64,000 nucleotides of DNA from Ardenticatenaceae bacterium (GTDB lineage: Bacteria; Chloroflexota; Anaerolineae; Promineifilales; Promineifilaceae), in NCBI GenBank assembly GCA_020634235.1, contig JACKCB010000001.1:868001-932000 (forward strand), written 5' to 3'. Below, piece after piece: positions 8,510 through 16,707 of the stretch. Under the pieces are notes generated by a model. It made no database searches. It saw nothing but the letters and a program-made list of their open reading frames with translations, and was not told the origin of the DNA. How positions within the stretch are numbered: the first letter of the stretch is position 1; each line of letters opens with the position of its first letter. Both the position numbers and the translations under genes were made by a program.

Positions 8510-9642
8510 GCCACACCCCCCACGAGCAAGTAGTCAGGCAAGTTGGCATCGACCTCCTGGTTGAGGCCGGCGGCTACGCCAGGGTGGGCCAGGCAGCCTT
8601 CATAGAGGTTGACGCCGCGCGCCAGCGGCCGCAACTCGCGGAAGACATCGGGCAGGCCGTGCTGCCCTACGGCCAACAGGTAAGGCAGGGCCGCATTGGT
8701 GATGGCGTAGCTGGAGGTACGGGCCACGAGGGCTGTGACGTTGGGCACACAGTGGTGAATCACTTGTTCTTCGATGTAGGTTTGATCGCGCAGGGTGGTT
8801 GGGCGGCTGGTTTCGCAGGAACCGCCCTGGTCGATGGAGAAGTCGATGATGACTGAACCGGGGCGCATGCGGGCGACGACATCGCGCGGCACCAGAATGG
8901 GGGCACGCTGCCCAGGGGAAAGGACGCAGATAACGAGTACGTCGGCAAAGTCGGCCACCCGGCCGATGTTGTAGCTGTTGGCCAGCAAGGTGTTAGCCTG
9001 GCCGGCGAACATGTCGTCGATGTGCCGCAGGGTGCGGATGTTTTTGTCCAGCACGGTGACCTGTGCCCCCACGCCAAGGAAGGCGCGCACGGCGTTGAAG
9101 CCCAGCACGCCTGCACCCAAAATGGCGACCGCGGCCGGGGACACGCCGGGGATGCCGGAGAGTAGGGTCCCGCGACCGCCGTGGGTTTTCATGAGGAGTT
9201 GGCCGGCAATAACCGGGGCCAGGCGGCCGGCGGCCTCGCTAAGGGGCAGCAGCACGGGCAGGGTGCCATCATCCTCTTGAATGGTTTCGTAGGAGATGGC
9301 GGTGATTTTGCTTTTTACCAGTGCTTCGTACAGGTCGCGGGAAGATACGGGCAGGTGGAAAAAGGATAGGATGGTCTGCCCGTAGCGGAAGCGGTGATGT
9401 TCGGCGGCCGCCGGCCGGGCAACTTTTACGACGACATCGGCCCGGCCATATGCTTCGTCGGCTGAGTAGACGAGGGTGGCCCCATTTTTGCGATAGACTT
9501 CGTCGGAGAAGCCGGAATCGGTCCCAGCCCCTCGTTCAACGTAGACGGTGTGGCCGGCCTGGACCAGGGCCTGCACCCCGGCCGGGGTAAGGCCCACACG
9601 CATCTCCAAATCCCTGATTTCTTTTGGAACACCATACTCCAT
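8506..9642 (-). CDS. ald: Alanine dehydrogenase
   Basis: A 378-residue NAD-dependent L-alanine dehydrogenase (L-alanine + NAD+ + water to pyruvate + ammonia + NADH), a cytosolic hexamer in studied members. The N-terminal signature GVPKEI...RVGLTPAGV, Arg15, Lys73 and His96 match pyruvate-binding and catalytic positions. The NAD fold has GAGVLG at 176-181. The C-terminal motif TNAALPYLLA is typical and separates it from transhydrogenase alpha subunits. GAGGAG lies nine bases before the ATG. It is the first gene of a pair with the CoA-transferase; a long hairpin lies in its 5' region. Confidence 0.94.
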   Translation of the reverse strand: MEYGVPKEIRDLEMRVGLTPAGVQALVQAGHTVYVERGAGTDSGFSDEVYRKNGATLVYSADEAYGRADVVVKVARPAAAEHHRFRYGQTILSFFHLPVSSRDLYEALVKSKITAISYETIQEDDGTLPVLLPLSEAAGRLAPVIAGQLLMKTHGGRGTLLSGIPGVSPAAVAILGAGVLGFNAVRAFLGVGAQVTVLDKNIRTLRHIDDMFAGQANTLLANSYNIGRVADFADVLVICVLSPGQRAPILVPRDVVARMRPGSVIIDFSIDQGGSCETSRPTTLRDQTYIEEQVIHHCVPNVTALVARTSSYAITNAALPYLLAVGQHGLPDVFRELRPLARGVNLYEGCLAHPGVAAGLNQEVDANLPDYLLVGGVA

Positions 9643-9670
9643 GGTTGTACATTCTCCTCAAACAAGGCCA

Positions 9671-9714
9671 GCCGCAAAGAGCGCCAGGTCAGGCGGCCTG
9701 GCACGCTTTGCGGC
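9671..9714 (-). promoter_or_regulatory. Stem-loop in the ald upstream region
   Basis: Two 18-base arms (9671-9688 and 9697-9714) pair at 15 or 16 positions around an eight-base loop. It lies between the CBS gene end and ald. It may terminate the CBS transcript or act in the ald leader; no U-run is strong enough to decide. Confidence 0.4.
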
Positions 9715-9833
9715 CGACGTGATTTCCTGATAATTTCGCTCCACCGGGGAATTGGGGCGGCGCACCCGGCCGGGGAGACCCCAACCAGCGGCGCCCACCA
9801 CGGCGGGCAGTCACACCTCAAGGGCAGCCCTGT

Positions 9834-10271
9834 TCAGCTCGGTTCAGCCTCTTTCAGCCAGTCATGCACCACCATCCGGAAAATATCGGACTCGGTGATG
9901 ATCCCGACCAGAATCCCTTCGGCATCGACAACCGGCAGACCGCTGATCTTGTACTTCAGCATCAGGTGTGCTGCTTCACCCACCATCGCCTCTTCAGACA
10001 CCACCACCGGGTCAGGCGTCATAATCTCCTCAACCCGCAGCTTGCTGATGAGATAATTGATCTCCCAGATACTCAACGCCGTAGCGCCGGAAGGCTCCGC
10101 GCCGCGCACATCGCCCAGCGTAACCATGCCAACCAGCTTGTCGTTTTCGACCACCGGCAGACGGCGGATGCTGTACTCCTTCATCAGGCGATGCGCTTCG
10201 GGCAAGGTGGTGCTGGGACGGATAACAATGGGATCATAAGTCATCCAATCCTTAATAACTTCGCGCTTCAT
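9834..10271 (-). CDS. Tandem CBS-domain protein
   Basis: A 145-residue protein made of two CBS motifs (about residues 8-62 and 80-138), each ending in a VGMVTLGD or VGIITESD-like strand. Paired CBS motifs bind adenine nucleotides and sense energy state; no catalytic domain is fused. The start chosen is the second ATG at 10271 because GGAGG lies seven bases upstream; the ATG at 10277 is too close. It follows the atypical receiver gene by 28 bases on the same strand and likely shares its transcript. Target is unknown. Confidence 0.88.
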   Translation of the reverse strand: MKREVIKDWMTYDPIVIRPSTTLPEAHRLMKEYSIRRLPVVENDKLVGMVTLGDVRGAEPSGATALSIWEINYLISKLRVEEIMTPDPVVVSEEAMVGEAAHLMLKYKISGLPVVDAEGILVGIITESDIFRMVVHDWLKEAEPS

Positions 10272-10298
10272 GGTCATACCTCCTGCAAGGTAAGTCAA

Positions 10299-10700
10299 TC
10301 AGGTCAGGCTCTGCTCATGCACAGCCGTGGCCACAGCCTCAATCTCGGCGATCAACTGCGCCGAGTCGATATTCTTAAGCAAGTAGCGCTGCGCACCGGC
10401 CTGCAGGGCTATGGCCCGCTCAATATCGTCACGATAAGATGTAAGAATGATAACGCCCACCGGCCGGCCAGAAAGGGTACGAGAAATCGCGCCAATTGGG
10501 TCCAGGCCATACCGGCTGCGTCCTTTCAGCTCCAAAATGACCACTTGCGGCTGCCACGCCCGGACCTGCAGTAAACCATCTTCAAAAGAGGAGGCAGTAG
10601 CAACAACCTCTATGTGAGGCACCGCGCCAAGACGGGCTACAAGTGCCTCGCTGACGGCTGGGTGCTCATCAATAATCAGGACGCGAATCATATCTGACAT
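10299..10700 (-). CDS. Stand-alone receiver domain with Glu at the phospho-site
   Basis: A 133-residue single-domain response regulator fold. Acidic residues Asp11-Glu12, Thr87 and Lys109 match receiver positions. The position that normally holds the phosphorylated Asp is Glu57 in VVILELKG. Glu here often mimics a permanently active state, or marks a pseudo-receiver not controlled by a kinase. No output domain follows. It precedes the CBS gene on the same strand, suggesting they act together in a nucleotide- or stress-sensing switch; this is inference. Confidence 0.82.
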   Translation of the reverse strand: MSDMIRVLIIDEHPAVSEALVARLGAVPHIEVVATASSFEDGLLQVRAWQPQVVILELKGRSRYGLDPIGAISRTLSGRPVGVIILTSYRDDIERAIALQAGAQRYLLKNIDSAQLIAEIEAVATAVHEQSLT

Positions 10701-11029
10701 AAGTTGCTGCTAGTGCTTGATTTGCTGCGAATTGTAGGCGTATATTATGCACCATACTGAAATCAGTTTATGGCATTGTCCAGATGGCGCAAAGTGCCAA
10801 ATGTCACATACTCGTCATTAGAATGTCGTGATGGTTGTCACCCGGCCGGGGTGCCCTACCCAACGCTGCTCACCTCTGGAAAAACCCCGGCAAACCCGGA
10901 AGAAAGTCACGCGCCAAAGGTGACAATGGCAAGCATACAACCATGCATTTTGTGGCTAAAATTGAGAGCATCGGGGCAGCATGGGCCAACCCTGGCGCTT
11001 GTTATGCTGCGAGGCAAAAGGATAACGCG
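10701..11029. other. Divergent intergenic region
   Basis: 329 bases lie between the receiver gene (minus) and the second CBS gene (plus). AT-rich DNA near 10741-10770 (with TATATTATGC) suggests minus-strand promoter elements, and one CCGGCCGG copy lies at 10843. No gene or firm promoter pair was identified. Confidence 0.4.
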
Positions 11030-11485
11030 ATGACCCAACTACTAACCGTGAATGATCTCATGACCGTGGACCCGGAGACCGTGACGCCAGACACCCCCCT
11101 GCGCGAAGTGCTAACCAAACTGCGCGAAGACAACTGCCGCCAACTGCCGGTGCTAAACAGCCACGGCCAGTTGGTAGGCATCATCACCGACCGCGATGTA
11201 CGCCTGGCCATGAACTCTCCCTTGATCTTGCGCGAACGGTGGCAGGACGAAGCACTGCTAGACAACATGAGCGCGGCCAGTTGCATGACCGCCAACCCAA
11301 TCACCGTCTCCCCGGACACCCCGGCCTACATCGCGGCGGAGATGCTCAGCACCTACAAATACGGCGCGCTGCCCGTGGTGGACCAGGAGACGCTGGTAGG
11401 CATCATCACCGTAACCGACATTCTGGAGGAGTTCATCAGCACCGAGAAGCCCAAGTCAGTGGTGGGTGCTGTAGTCGACCGGTAG
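11030..11485 (+). CDS. Tandem CBS-domain protein
   Basis: A 151-residue protein with two CBS motifs (about residues 8-62 and 85-142), recognisable from MTVDPETVTPDTPLREVL, VGIITDRD and VGIITVTD. It resembles the minus-strand CBS protein at 9834 in size and plan, and flanks the receiver gene from the other side. Likely an adenine-nucleotide-responsive regulator. The ATG at 11030 has AAAGGA eight bases upstream; an in-frame extension upstream is low-quality sequence and is not used. A strong terminator lies 170 bases downstream. Confidence 0.88.
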   Translation: MTQLLTVNDLMTVDPETVTPDTPLREVLTKLREDNCRQLPVLNSHGQLVGIITDRDVRLAMNSPLILRERWQDEALLDNMSAASCMTANPITVSPDTPAYIAAEMLSTYKYGALPVVDQETLVGIITVTDILEEFISTEKPKSVVGAVVDR

Positions 11486-11656
11486 GGTGGGATCAACCAG
11501 GCCCTCACCCTGTAGGCCAGGTATTCCCCCCCGATAGGTGGCGCAGATCCGCTGTTACCGCCCCCTTCGGGCAGGGTTGGTCTGGATACGCCCAGGACAC
11601 ACACAGGCCATGCCCTGACTCCGTCCTCTCCCTACGTGGCTCCAACTTATACGATA
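11486..11656 (+). other. Unassigned transcribed spacer, possible structured RNA
   Basis: A 170-base GC-rich stretch between the CBS stop and a strong terminator has no coding potential. It contains small complementary elements: CCAGGCC pairs with GGCCAGG across 11 bases near 11497-11521, and GCCC-CCTTC-GGGC near 11561. It could be a long 3' untranslated region or a small RNA sharing the terminator. It matches no RNA family I recognise. Confidence 0.25.
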
Positions 11657-11690
11657 AAGGCTGGCAGGTTTCTGACGACCTGCCAGCCTT
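11657..11690 (+). terminator. Rho-independent terminator
   Basis: A perfect 13-bp stem (11657-11669 with 11678-11690, AAGGCTGGCAGGT) with an eight-base loop is followed by a T-run through 11694. It ends transcription from the CBS gene or from the spacer before it. Confidence 0.9.
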
Positions 11691-11695
11691 TTTTG

Positions 11696-11858
11696 CTAAG
11701 TGAGTGTCTAAGAACAACTTCCCTTTTTTGTTTGTAGTAACCGCTTTAGCGGTCTGGGCGGCTGAAGCCGCTACTACAAACTAATTTGTAGTAACCGCTT
11801 TAGCGGTCTGGGCGGCTGAAGCCGCCACGACAAACCAATTTCTGGACGCTCACTAAGT
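11696..11858. mobile_element. MITE-like repeat, copy A (double core)
   Basis: The ends are imperfect inverted repeats (CTAAGTGAGTGTC... and ...GGACGCTCACTAAG). The interior is a 54-base hairpin-forming core, duplicated in tandem at 11731-11784 and 11785-11838. Each core begins TTTGTAGTAACCGCTTTAGC. No coding sequence is present. Related single-core copies are at 49573, 52052 and 54738. Confidence 0.75.
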
Positions 11859-11900
11859 GGGGCAGCTTTGCAAGGAAGCAGCCCTTCTAAAAAGGAGAAC

Positions 11901-13301
11901 TTACCGCACCTGCAAACGGCGATAGAAGATAACCGCCAGGCTGACGAAGGCCAGCACCAGGGCGCTCACGACGGCGATTGTGGTGGCCTGGCTGCTGTGG
12001 CCAACATTGGTCGCCTGGAGGAAAACTGCTGTTGGGCCAAAGGTGTAAATGTAGTCTTCAACTTCACCGTCTGGCGCTGGGCCAGTTGCCGCAAGACCGC
12101 CAGCAGTGCTGAGGCGAACACGTACCGCAATGGGCTGCCCGTCTGTGTTAAAGGTCCCGGCCGGGATATCAAAGTAAACCTGGTGTGTGCCACTACTCAG
12201 TGGCAGTGACAGCGGAGTGCCTAGAGCATTGCGCAAGGTCACTTCCGTCAGCGTCCCACTGGCGCCGCCAGCGCCATTGCCAAAATCAATGAAGACCTGC
12301 GGCCGGCCGCTGCCCCCGTTAATTGTAATGTCCAACCGGCCACCATTGCCACTGGCCACCGTGCCATTGCTCCACCCGCCATTGCTGCCGCCACCAACAC
12401 CAGGCTGCCGCACCACACCATCCTCGTCGTCGGCTGTGCCAATAACATAGGCCGTGTCATCCCCCAATGCGCTGGCATTGGGTACACCATCTCCCTCGGC
12501 ATCTACATTATCACCCAGACGCAAGCCGGTTGTTGTGCGATGTCTGGCCCCGTTAGAAGCCAGGAGCGTGGGGTAAGGACCGTCCGGCAGATCACCAAAG
12601 TCAAAAACGCTGGTGGCTTTCAGCAAGGCAATTGTCACGTCTGGACCGTTGCTCAGCGAGACCATCTCCAGTTCCACTGCGCCTACACTGGCGGGGTTCA
12701 TAGTGCCGGCGCCGCCGCCAAAGCTGGCAAACGGGAAGAAGTAATCGACTACCTCGCCAGCACCAATCTGTGTGTCAAGAACTTCCGACAGCTCCGCCCA
12801 GTTACTGCCATCAGTGTAAATACGCAACGTTGTATCGGTGGCGATGCCATCAGAGCTGATGACCCGAACCACAATCCCGTCATTCGTACCCCCGCCGGTC
12901 AGGTCCTGGCTGCCCAGGCCCGTGGGGTCCAGGGCCGGTGTTGCGTCAGCCCCATCCCACTGAACAATGGCCGTGAGTTCCAGCGAAGAGTCCGCAGCTA
13001 ATGATAGCTGCGGGGTGCCCGTTGTAACAACGCGCAAGCGCGCCTGATCCCCATCGGTGCTGGCGTCCGTCACAGTCAGACACACGTCTCTGTGTGTCCC
13101 CAGGGCGCCGGTTACACTGCTTCGATAGCTGCAATTTTCTATCGGCAGAGGATCACCGAGGAACCAGGTGACCTGTGAAGTTTGGGCCTGGCTGGTGAAA
13201 CCATCGACGATCACCTCGGCCGCATACACCACAACTGTGCCGATTAACAGTGTCAGGGCCAGCAAGAAGAAAATAATGAGCTTCATTTTTCGTTTCGACA
13301 T
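11901..13301 (-). CDS. Secreted GEVED-domain protein with C-terminal anchor
   Basis: A 466-residue exported protein. A basic start and hydrophobic helix (residues 6-26) form a signal peptide. A beta-rich N-terminal region follows, then a segment FDFGDLPDGPYPT opening a GEVED domain that ends at APDGEVEDYIYT. The C-terminus is a hydrophobic helix followed by YRRLQVR, as in cell-surface proteins held by a membrane stop or a sorting enzyme. The start at 13301 has GGAGG 11 bases upstream. The gene lies downstream of the GAF kinase gene, with direct repeats between them. Binding or adhesion is likely; no catalytic motif is visible. Confidence 0.8.
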   Translation of the reverse strand: MSKRKMKLIIFFLLALTLLIGTVVVYAAEVIVDGFTSQAQTSQVTWFLGDPLPIENCSYRSSVTGALGTHRDVCLTVTDASTDGDQARLRVVTTGTPQLSLAADSSLELTAIVQWDGADATPALDPTGLGSQDLTGGGTNDGIVVRVISSDGIATDTTLRIYTDGSNWAELSEVLDTQIGAGEVVDYFFPFASFGGGAGTMNPASVGAVELEMVSLSNGPDVTIALLKATSVFDFGDLPDGPYPTLLASNGARHRTTTGLRLGDNVDAEGDGVPNASALGDDTAYVIGTADDEDGVVRQPGVGGGSNGGWSNGTVASGNGGRLDITINGGSGRPQVFIDFGNGAGGASGTLTEVTLRNALGTPLSLPLSSGTHQVYFDIPAGTFNTDGQPIAVRVRLSTAGGLAATGPAPDGEVEDYIYTFGPTAVFLQATNVGHSSQATTIAVVSALVLAFVSLAVIFYRRLQVR

Positions 13302-13420
13302 TGACTTAATATCCTCCAACTGATGTCCGTTTCTTTGAACTGCTGCAGGCAGTGCTTTGTGACCGCCATGAAGCACGTCTGCGAGTATTGGCCAATTATA
13401 GTGGTCTTTTCCACGCGCTA

Positions 13421-13457
13421 GGTTGGGATTTGGTTCGAATCTGGTTGGGATTTGGTT
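13421..13457. promoter_or_regulatory. Paired 15-base direct repeats
   Basis: GGTTGGGATTTGGTT occurs at 13421-13435 and again at 13443-13457, exactly 22 bases apart (two helical turns). The site is about 120 bases upstream of the GEVED gene and next to a NarL-type regulator pair. It could be a regulator-binding site. Confidence 0.45.
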
Positions 13458-13590
13458 AGGATGCGTCTGGATGATGGGACCAGGGTACTATCGCCGCACC
13501 GCGCAGCAGACCAGACAGCCAGAGGATCCCCGGCCGGGGTCCATCCAACCGCCACGGTCCACCCCCCAGGCATAGGCACCATGGCCACGC

Positions 13591-14733
13591 TCAGTTGTTC
13601 AACGGCAGCATGAGGTGAATCACTGTGCCCTCCCCCGGCCGGGACACAATCTGGAAACTACCATTCCGCTCCTCCGCCCGCACCCGCATATTAGCCAACC
13701 CATGCCCCATCATCAAATGCTGGTTCGTCGGGTCAAAGCCAATCCCATCATCCCGCACCGTGAGCGCGATAAACTCATCCGTGCGTTCAACATCCATCAC
13801 CACGCTGTTCGCCCGCGCATGGCGGGCCACATTGGCCATCGCTTCCTGCGCCGTCAGAAAAATCGACCGGGCCACGGCCGGGGAGATCGACTGCGTCGTT
13901 TCCTCTGGCACCAGCATCGTCACCGGCACCATCGTATTCGCCTGAAACTCCCGCGCCAACCGGGCCAGCCCCTGGTGCAAATTCCCCTCAAAACGGCGCG
14001 GGCGCAAATCCAGGATAAAGTTGCGAATATCCCCAATCGCTTCATTCAGCCCATCAATCGCCCGGCCAATCAGCCCAATCGCTTCCGCCTCTTCCTCAGG
14101 CAGCAGCAGGCGCGTCGATTCCAGCGTTAACCCCACCGCATACACCGCCTGGATCACACCATCGTGCAAATCCATGCCAATACGCGAGCGCTCCTCTACC
14201 ACCGCCATCCGGCCCACCTGCTCATAAAGCCGGGCATTCTGGATGGCCAGCGCCGCATGGGCCGCCAACAGCTCAATCAGCTCCTGGTCAGCCTGCGAGA
14301 ACTCAGCCGCGCCAATCTTCTCCGTCAGGTAGAGGTTGCCCAGCACCTCATCGCCAACCCGGATGGGCACACCCAAGAAACTGTGCATAGGCGGATGATT
14401 ACGCGGGAAACCCACCGCGCGGGGATCGCGGGTGATGTCGGCGATGCGAATACCATGCCCGTCATGGAGAATGACCCCCAGCAGGCCCAACCCCTGGGGC
14501 AGCCGGCCAATGGTATTCACCAACCCTGGTTCCATCCCACTGTGCACAAACTCCACCAGCACCCCCTGGCGATTGGGCACGCCCAGGGCGGCATAGCGCG
14601 CGCCCACCAGTTGGCGGGCCGACTCAGTAATCTGGCGCAGCACCTTATCCAGGGCCAGGTGGGAGGTAATGGCCAGCGTGGCATGATTCAAGGCGGCCAG
14701 CGCCTCGCGGGAGATATGCTCGCGTTCACTCAT
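13591..14733 (-). CDS. GAF-domain sensor histidine kinase (NarX/LiaS class)
   Basis: A 380-residue soluble kinase: a GAF sensor at about residues 28-168, a HisKA_3 dimerisation helix with phospho-acceptor His190 in SRIGMDLHDGV, and an HATPase domain at about 265-378 (VRDDGIGFDP, GHGLANM). It has no membrane helix, so it senses an internal signal through the GAF domain. It is followed in position by the NarL regulator at 14747-15400, which is upstream on the same strand; only 13 bases separate them. They form a two-component pair. The ligand is unknown. Confidence 0.92.
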   Translation of the reverse strand: MSEREHISREALAALNHATLAITSHLALDKVLRQITESARQLVGARYAALGVPNRQGVLVEFVHSGMEPGLVNTIGRLPQGLGLLGVILHDGHGIRIADITRDPRAVGFPRNHPPMHSFLGVPIRVGDEVLGNLYLTEKIGAAEFSQADQELIELLAAHAALAIQNARLYEQVGRMAVVEERSRIGMDLHDGVIQAVYAVGLTLESTRLLLPEEEAEAIGLIGRAIDGLNEAIGDIRNFILDLRPRRFEGNLHQGLARLAREFQANTMVPVTMLVPEETTQSISPAVARSIFLTAQEAMANVARHARANSVVMDVERTDEFIALTVRDDGIGFDPTNQHLMMGHGLANMRVRAEERNGSFQIVSRPGEGTVIHLMLPLNN

Positions 14734-14746
14734 AAAATCGGTCGGG

Positions 14747-15400
14747 TTAGAGGTAATCTTTCAGGTGGTGCTGCACGGCGTAGGCGGCGGCCTCGGCCCG
14801 ATTGGACACACCCAGTTTAGAGAGGACACTGCTGACGTAGTTACGCACCGTGCCCTCGCTGAGGAACAGCGCCTCGGCAATTTCCCGGTTCGTTTTGCCC
14901 TCGGCAATGAGCGCCAGCACTTGCATTTCCTGCGGCGTCAGGTCGGTGAAGGCCGCCTTCTCCTCATTCTGGATGGAGCGGCGCACCTCGTTAAAGACGC
15001 GCTGGGTCAAAGAAGGGTCGAGGGTCGCTTCCCCTTTGGACGCGGCCTCAATGGCCCGGATAAGCTCGGTGCTGCCAATTTGCTTGAGCACATAGCCAAC
15101 GGCCCCGGCACGGATGGCCGAGAAAAGCAGCTCATCCTCGGCGTAGGAGGTCAGCATCACGATCTTGGTGTCTGGCAGACGAGTTGTAATCGCTTCGGTG
15201 GCTTCAATTCCGTTGCCCCCGGCCAGGCGAATATCCATCAGGATAATGTCCGGGCGGTATTCGTCCGCTTTTTGCACCGCTTCTACGGCGGCGGCCGCCT
15301 CAGCCACGACTTCAAAGCCAGCATGGCGTTCCAGCAGGCTCTTCAGTCCCAGGCGGACAACTTCATGATCGTCAACAAGCATGATGCGCAAATGTGTCAT
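14747..15400 (-). CDS. NarL/LuxR-type response regulator
   Basis: A 217-residue regulator with a receiver domain (acidic Asp10-Asp11, phospho-site Asp56 in ILMDIRLA, Lys at AVGYVLKQ) and a LuxR-type helix-turn-helix at about residues 150-210 (LTPQEMQVLALIAEGKTNREI). It should be phosphorylated by the GAF kinase encoded directly downstream. The ATG at 15400 is favoured because VDDHE homology begins there; no ribosome site is present, and the promoter is placed so that transcription would begin at or next to the ATG. Confidence 0.93.
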   Translation of the reverse strand: MTHLRIMLVDDHEVVRLGLKSLLERHAGFEVVAEAAAAVEAVQKADEYRPDIILMDIRLAGGNGIEATEAITTRLPDTKIVMLTSYAEDELLFSAIRAGAVGYVLKQIGSTELIRAIEAASKGEATLDPSLTQRVFNEVRRSIQNEEKAAFTDLTPQEMQVLALIAEGKTNREIAEALFLSEGTVRNYVSSVLSKLGVSNRAEAAAYAVQHHLKDYL

Positions 15401-15406
15401 GCTACA

Positions 15407-15436
15407 AGTATAGCCAGAATTGAGGCAAACAACCAA
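15407..15436 (-). promoter_or_regulatory. Promoter for a probably leaderless mRNA
   Basis: On the minus strand TTGGTT (15431-15436) and TATACT (15407-15412) are 18 bases apart. TATACT ends six bases before the ATG of the NarL regulator, so the transcript would start at about the start codon. Confidence 0.5.
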
Positions 15437-15615
15437 TTTGAATTGCCCGCGCCATGGTGTGGTGGTGAGTTTCATCCGGGTTTTGGATGGCTTTATTCAC
15501 TATCGGCCCCACCCCGGCCGGGTTACACTAACCTTGTATCAGCCAGCCTCTTAGTCGGCTTTGGCCAGCCTGCCCACCGCCAGGTTGCAGTCTGGCAAAA
15601 CCAGGGACGGGTAAG

Positions 15616-16707
15616 ATGGAACTTCAGCAGCATCAGCTCGAGACCTATCTGGCGCAGCGGCACGGACAGCCCGTGCAAATCAACCAGCTCCGGCAGTTGG
15701 GCAGCCGTGATCAGGGCGCTGCTGCCCTGAAAGCCTTTGGCTATGGCCGGCCACTGCACGTTCTTTACCATCACAACGGCCAGCGGGAAGAAGTAGTGCT
15801 GCGCCGCGTAGAGCGCAACGGCTTTGGCCGGGAAATGGCCTCCGACCGCCTGGCCGCCGTCTGGCTGGACTACACCACCTTCAACGAGCTAGCCGGCCAC
15901 GTAGCGGCGCGCGACGTCGTGGGATTAACGGATGAGGGCACGCTCGTCTCGCTGGCGCGCGTGGCCGACTTTCTGCTGCTCACCGATTATGCGCCTGGCC
16001 AGGCTTATGCCACCGACCTGTTCTGCCTGCGCGATGCCGGCCGGGGCACGGCCCAGGATGAGGCCCGCGCCGCCGCCCTGGCCCACTACCTGGCCCAGAT
16101 TCACGCTACCCGGCACGACGACCCGCTGTTATGGCGCCGGCGGCTGCGCGACCTGGTTGGGCATGGTGAAGGAATCATGGGGCTGGCCGACAGCTATCCA
16201 CCCGATTTCGCCCTGGTCCCGGCCGGGCAGTTGCAAGCCATCGAATGCGCCGCCAACCGTTGGCGCTGGCAGCTAAAACCCCTCAGCCACCGCCTGTGCC
16301 AGGTCCATGGCGATTTCCATCCCTTCAACGTGTTGTTTACCCAGGGCAGCAGCTTTCAGCTCATCGACCGCAGCCGGGGCGCGTGGGGCGAAGCCGCCGA
16401 CGACCTGAGCTGCATGAGCATCAACTACCTCTTCTTTTCCCTGCAGCGCAGCGGCCGGCTAGCCCCCCCCTTCACCGCCCTATACCACACCTTCTGGCAA
16501 ACCTACCTGGAGCAACGGCCCGACCCGGCGTTGTGCGCCGTGATTCAGCCCTGGTTTGCCTGGCGGGCGCTGGTGCTGGCCAGCCCCCAATGGTACCCCA
16601 GCCTGACCGACGACGTGCGCCGCCAACTCCTAACCTTTGCCGAACAAGTGCTGGCCACAGACTATTTCGACTGGCCCAACATCAACAGTTATCTGGAGAT
16701 GGCCTGA
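15616..16707 (+). CDS. APH-family small-molecule kinase
   Basis: A 363-residue protein of the aminoglycoside/choline kinase-like fold. The catalytic loop HGDFHPFNVLF is at residues 231-241, with Asp233 and Asn238 in the expected places. The metal-binding segment reads LIDRSRG (Asp251) instead of the usual DFE/DWE, followed by ADDLSC. Its stop shares a base with the start of the APS-kinase-like gene (TGATG), so the two are made together. Substrate is unknown; antibiotic inactivation is not implied by this fold alone. Confidence 0.82.
   Translation: MELQQHQLETYLAQRHGQPVQINQLRQLGSRDQGAAALKAFGYGRPLHVLYHHNGQREEVVLRRVERNGFGREMASDRLAAVWLDYTTFNELAGHVAARDVVGLTDEGTLVSLARVADFLLLTDYAPGQAYATDLFCLRDAGRGTAQDEARAAALAHYLAQIHATRHDDPLLWRRRLRDLVGHGEGIMGLADSYPPDFALVPAGQLQAIECAANRWRWQLKPLSHRLCQVHGDFHPFNVLFTQGSSFQLIDRSRGAWGEAADDLSCMSINYLFFSLQRSGRLAPPFTALYHTFWQTYLEQRPDPALCAVIQPWFAWRALVLASPQWYPSLTDDVRRQLLTFAEQVLATDYFDWPNINSYLEMA

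Noticed and set aside
10770..11033. Coding frame ahead of the second CBS gene
   Set aside because: It has no ribosome site, no recognisable motif, and overlaps the promoter and start of the CBS gene.
13415..13460. GGTTCGAATC as a tRNA T-loop
   Set aside because: No acceptor, D-arm or anticodon arm can be built around it; it is part of the direct repeats.
15616..16707. Antibiotic resistance gene
   Set aside because: The APH fold covers many small-molecule kinases, and the metal motif deviates; there is no mobile or resistance context.
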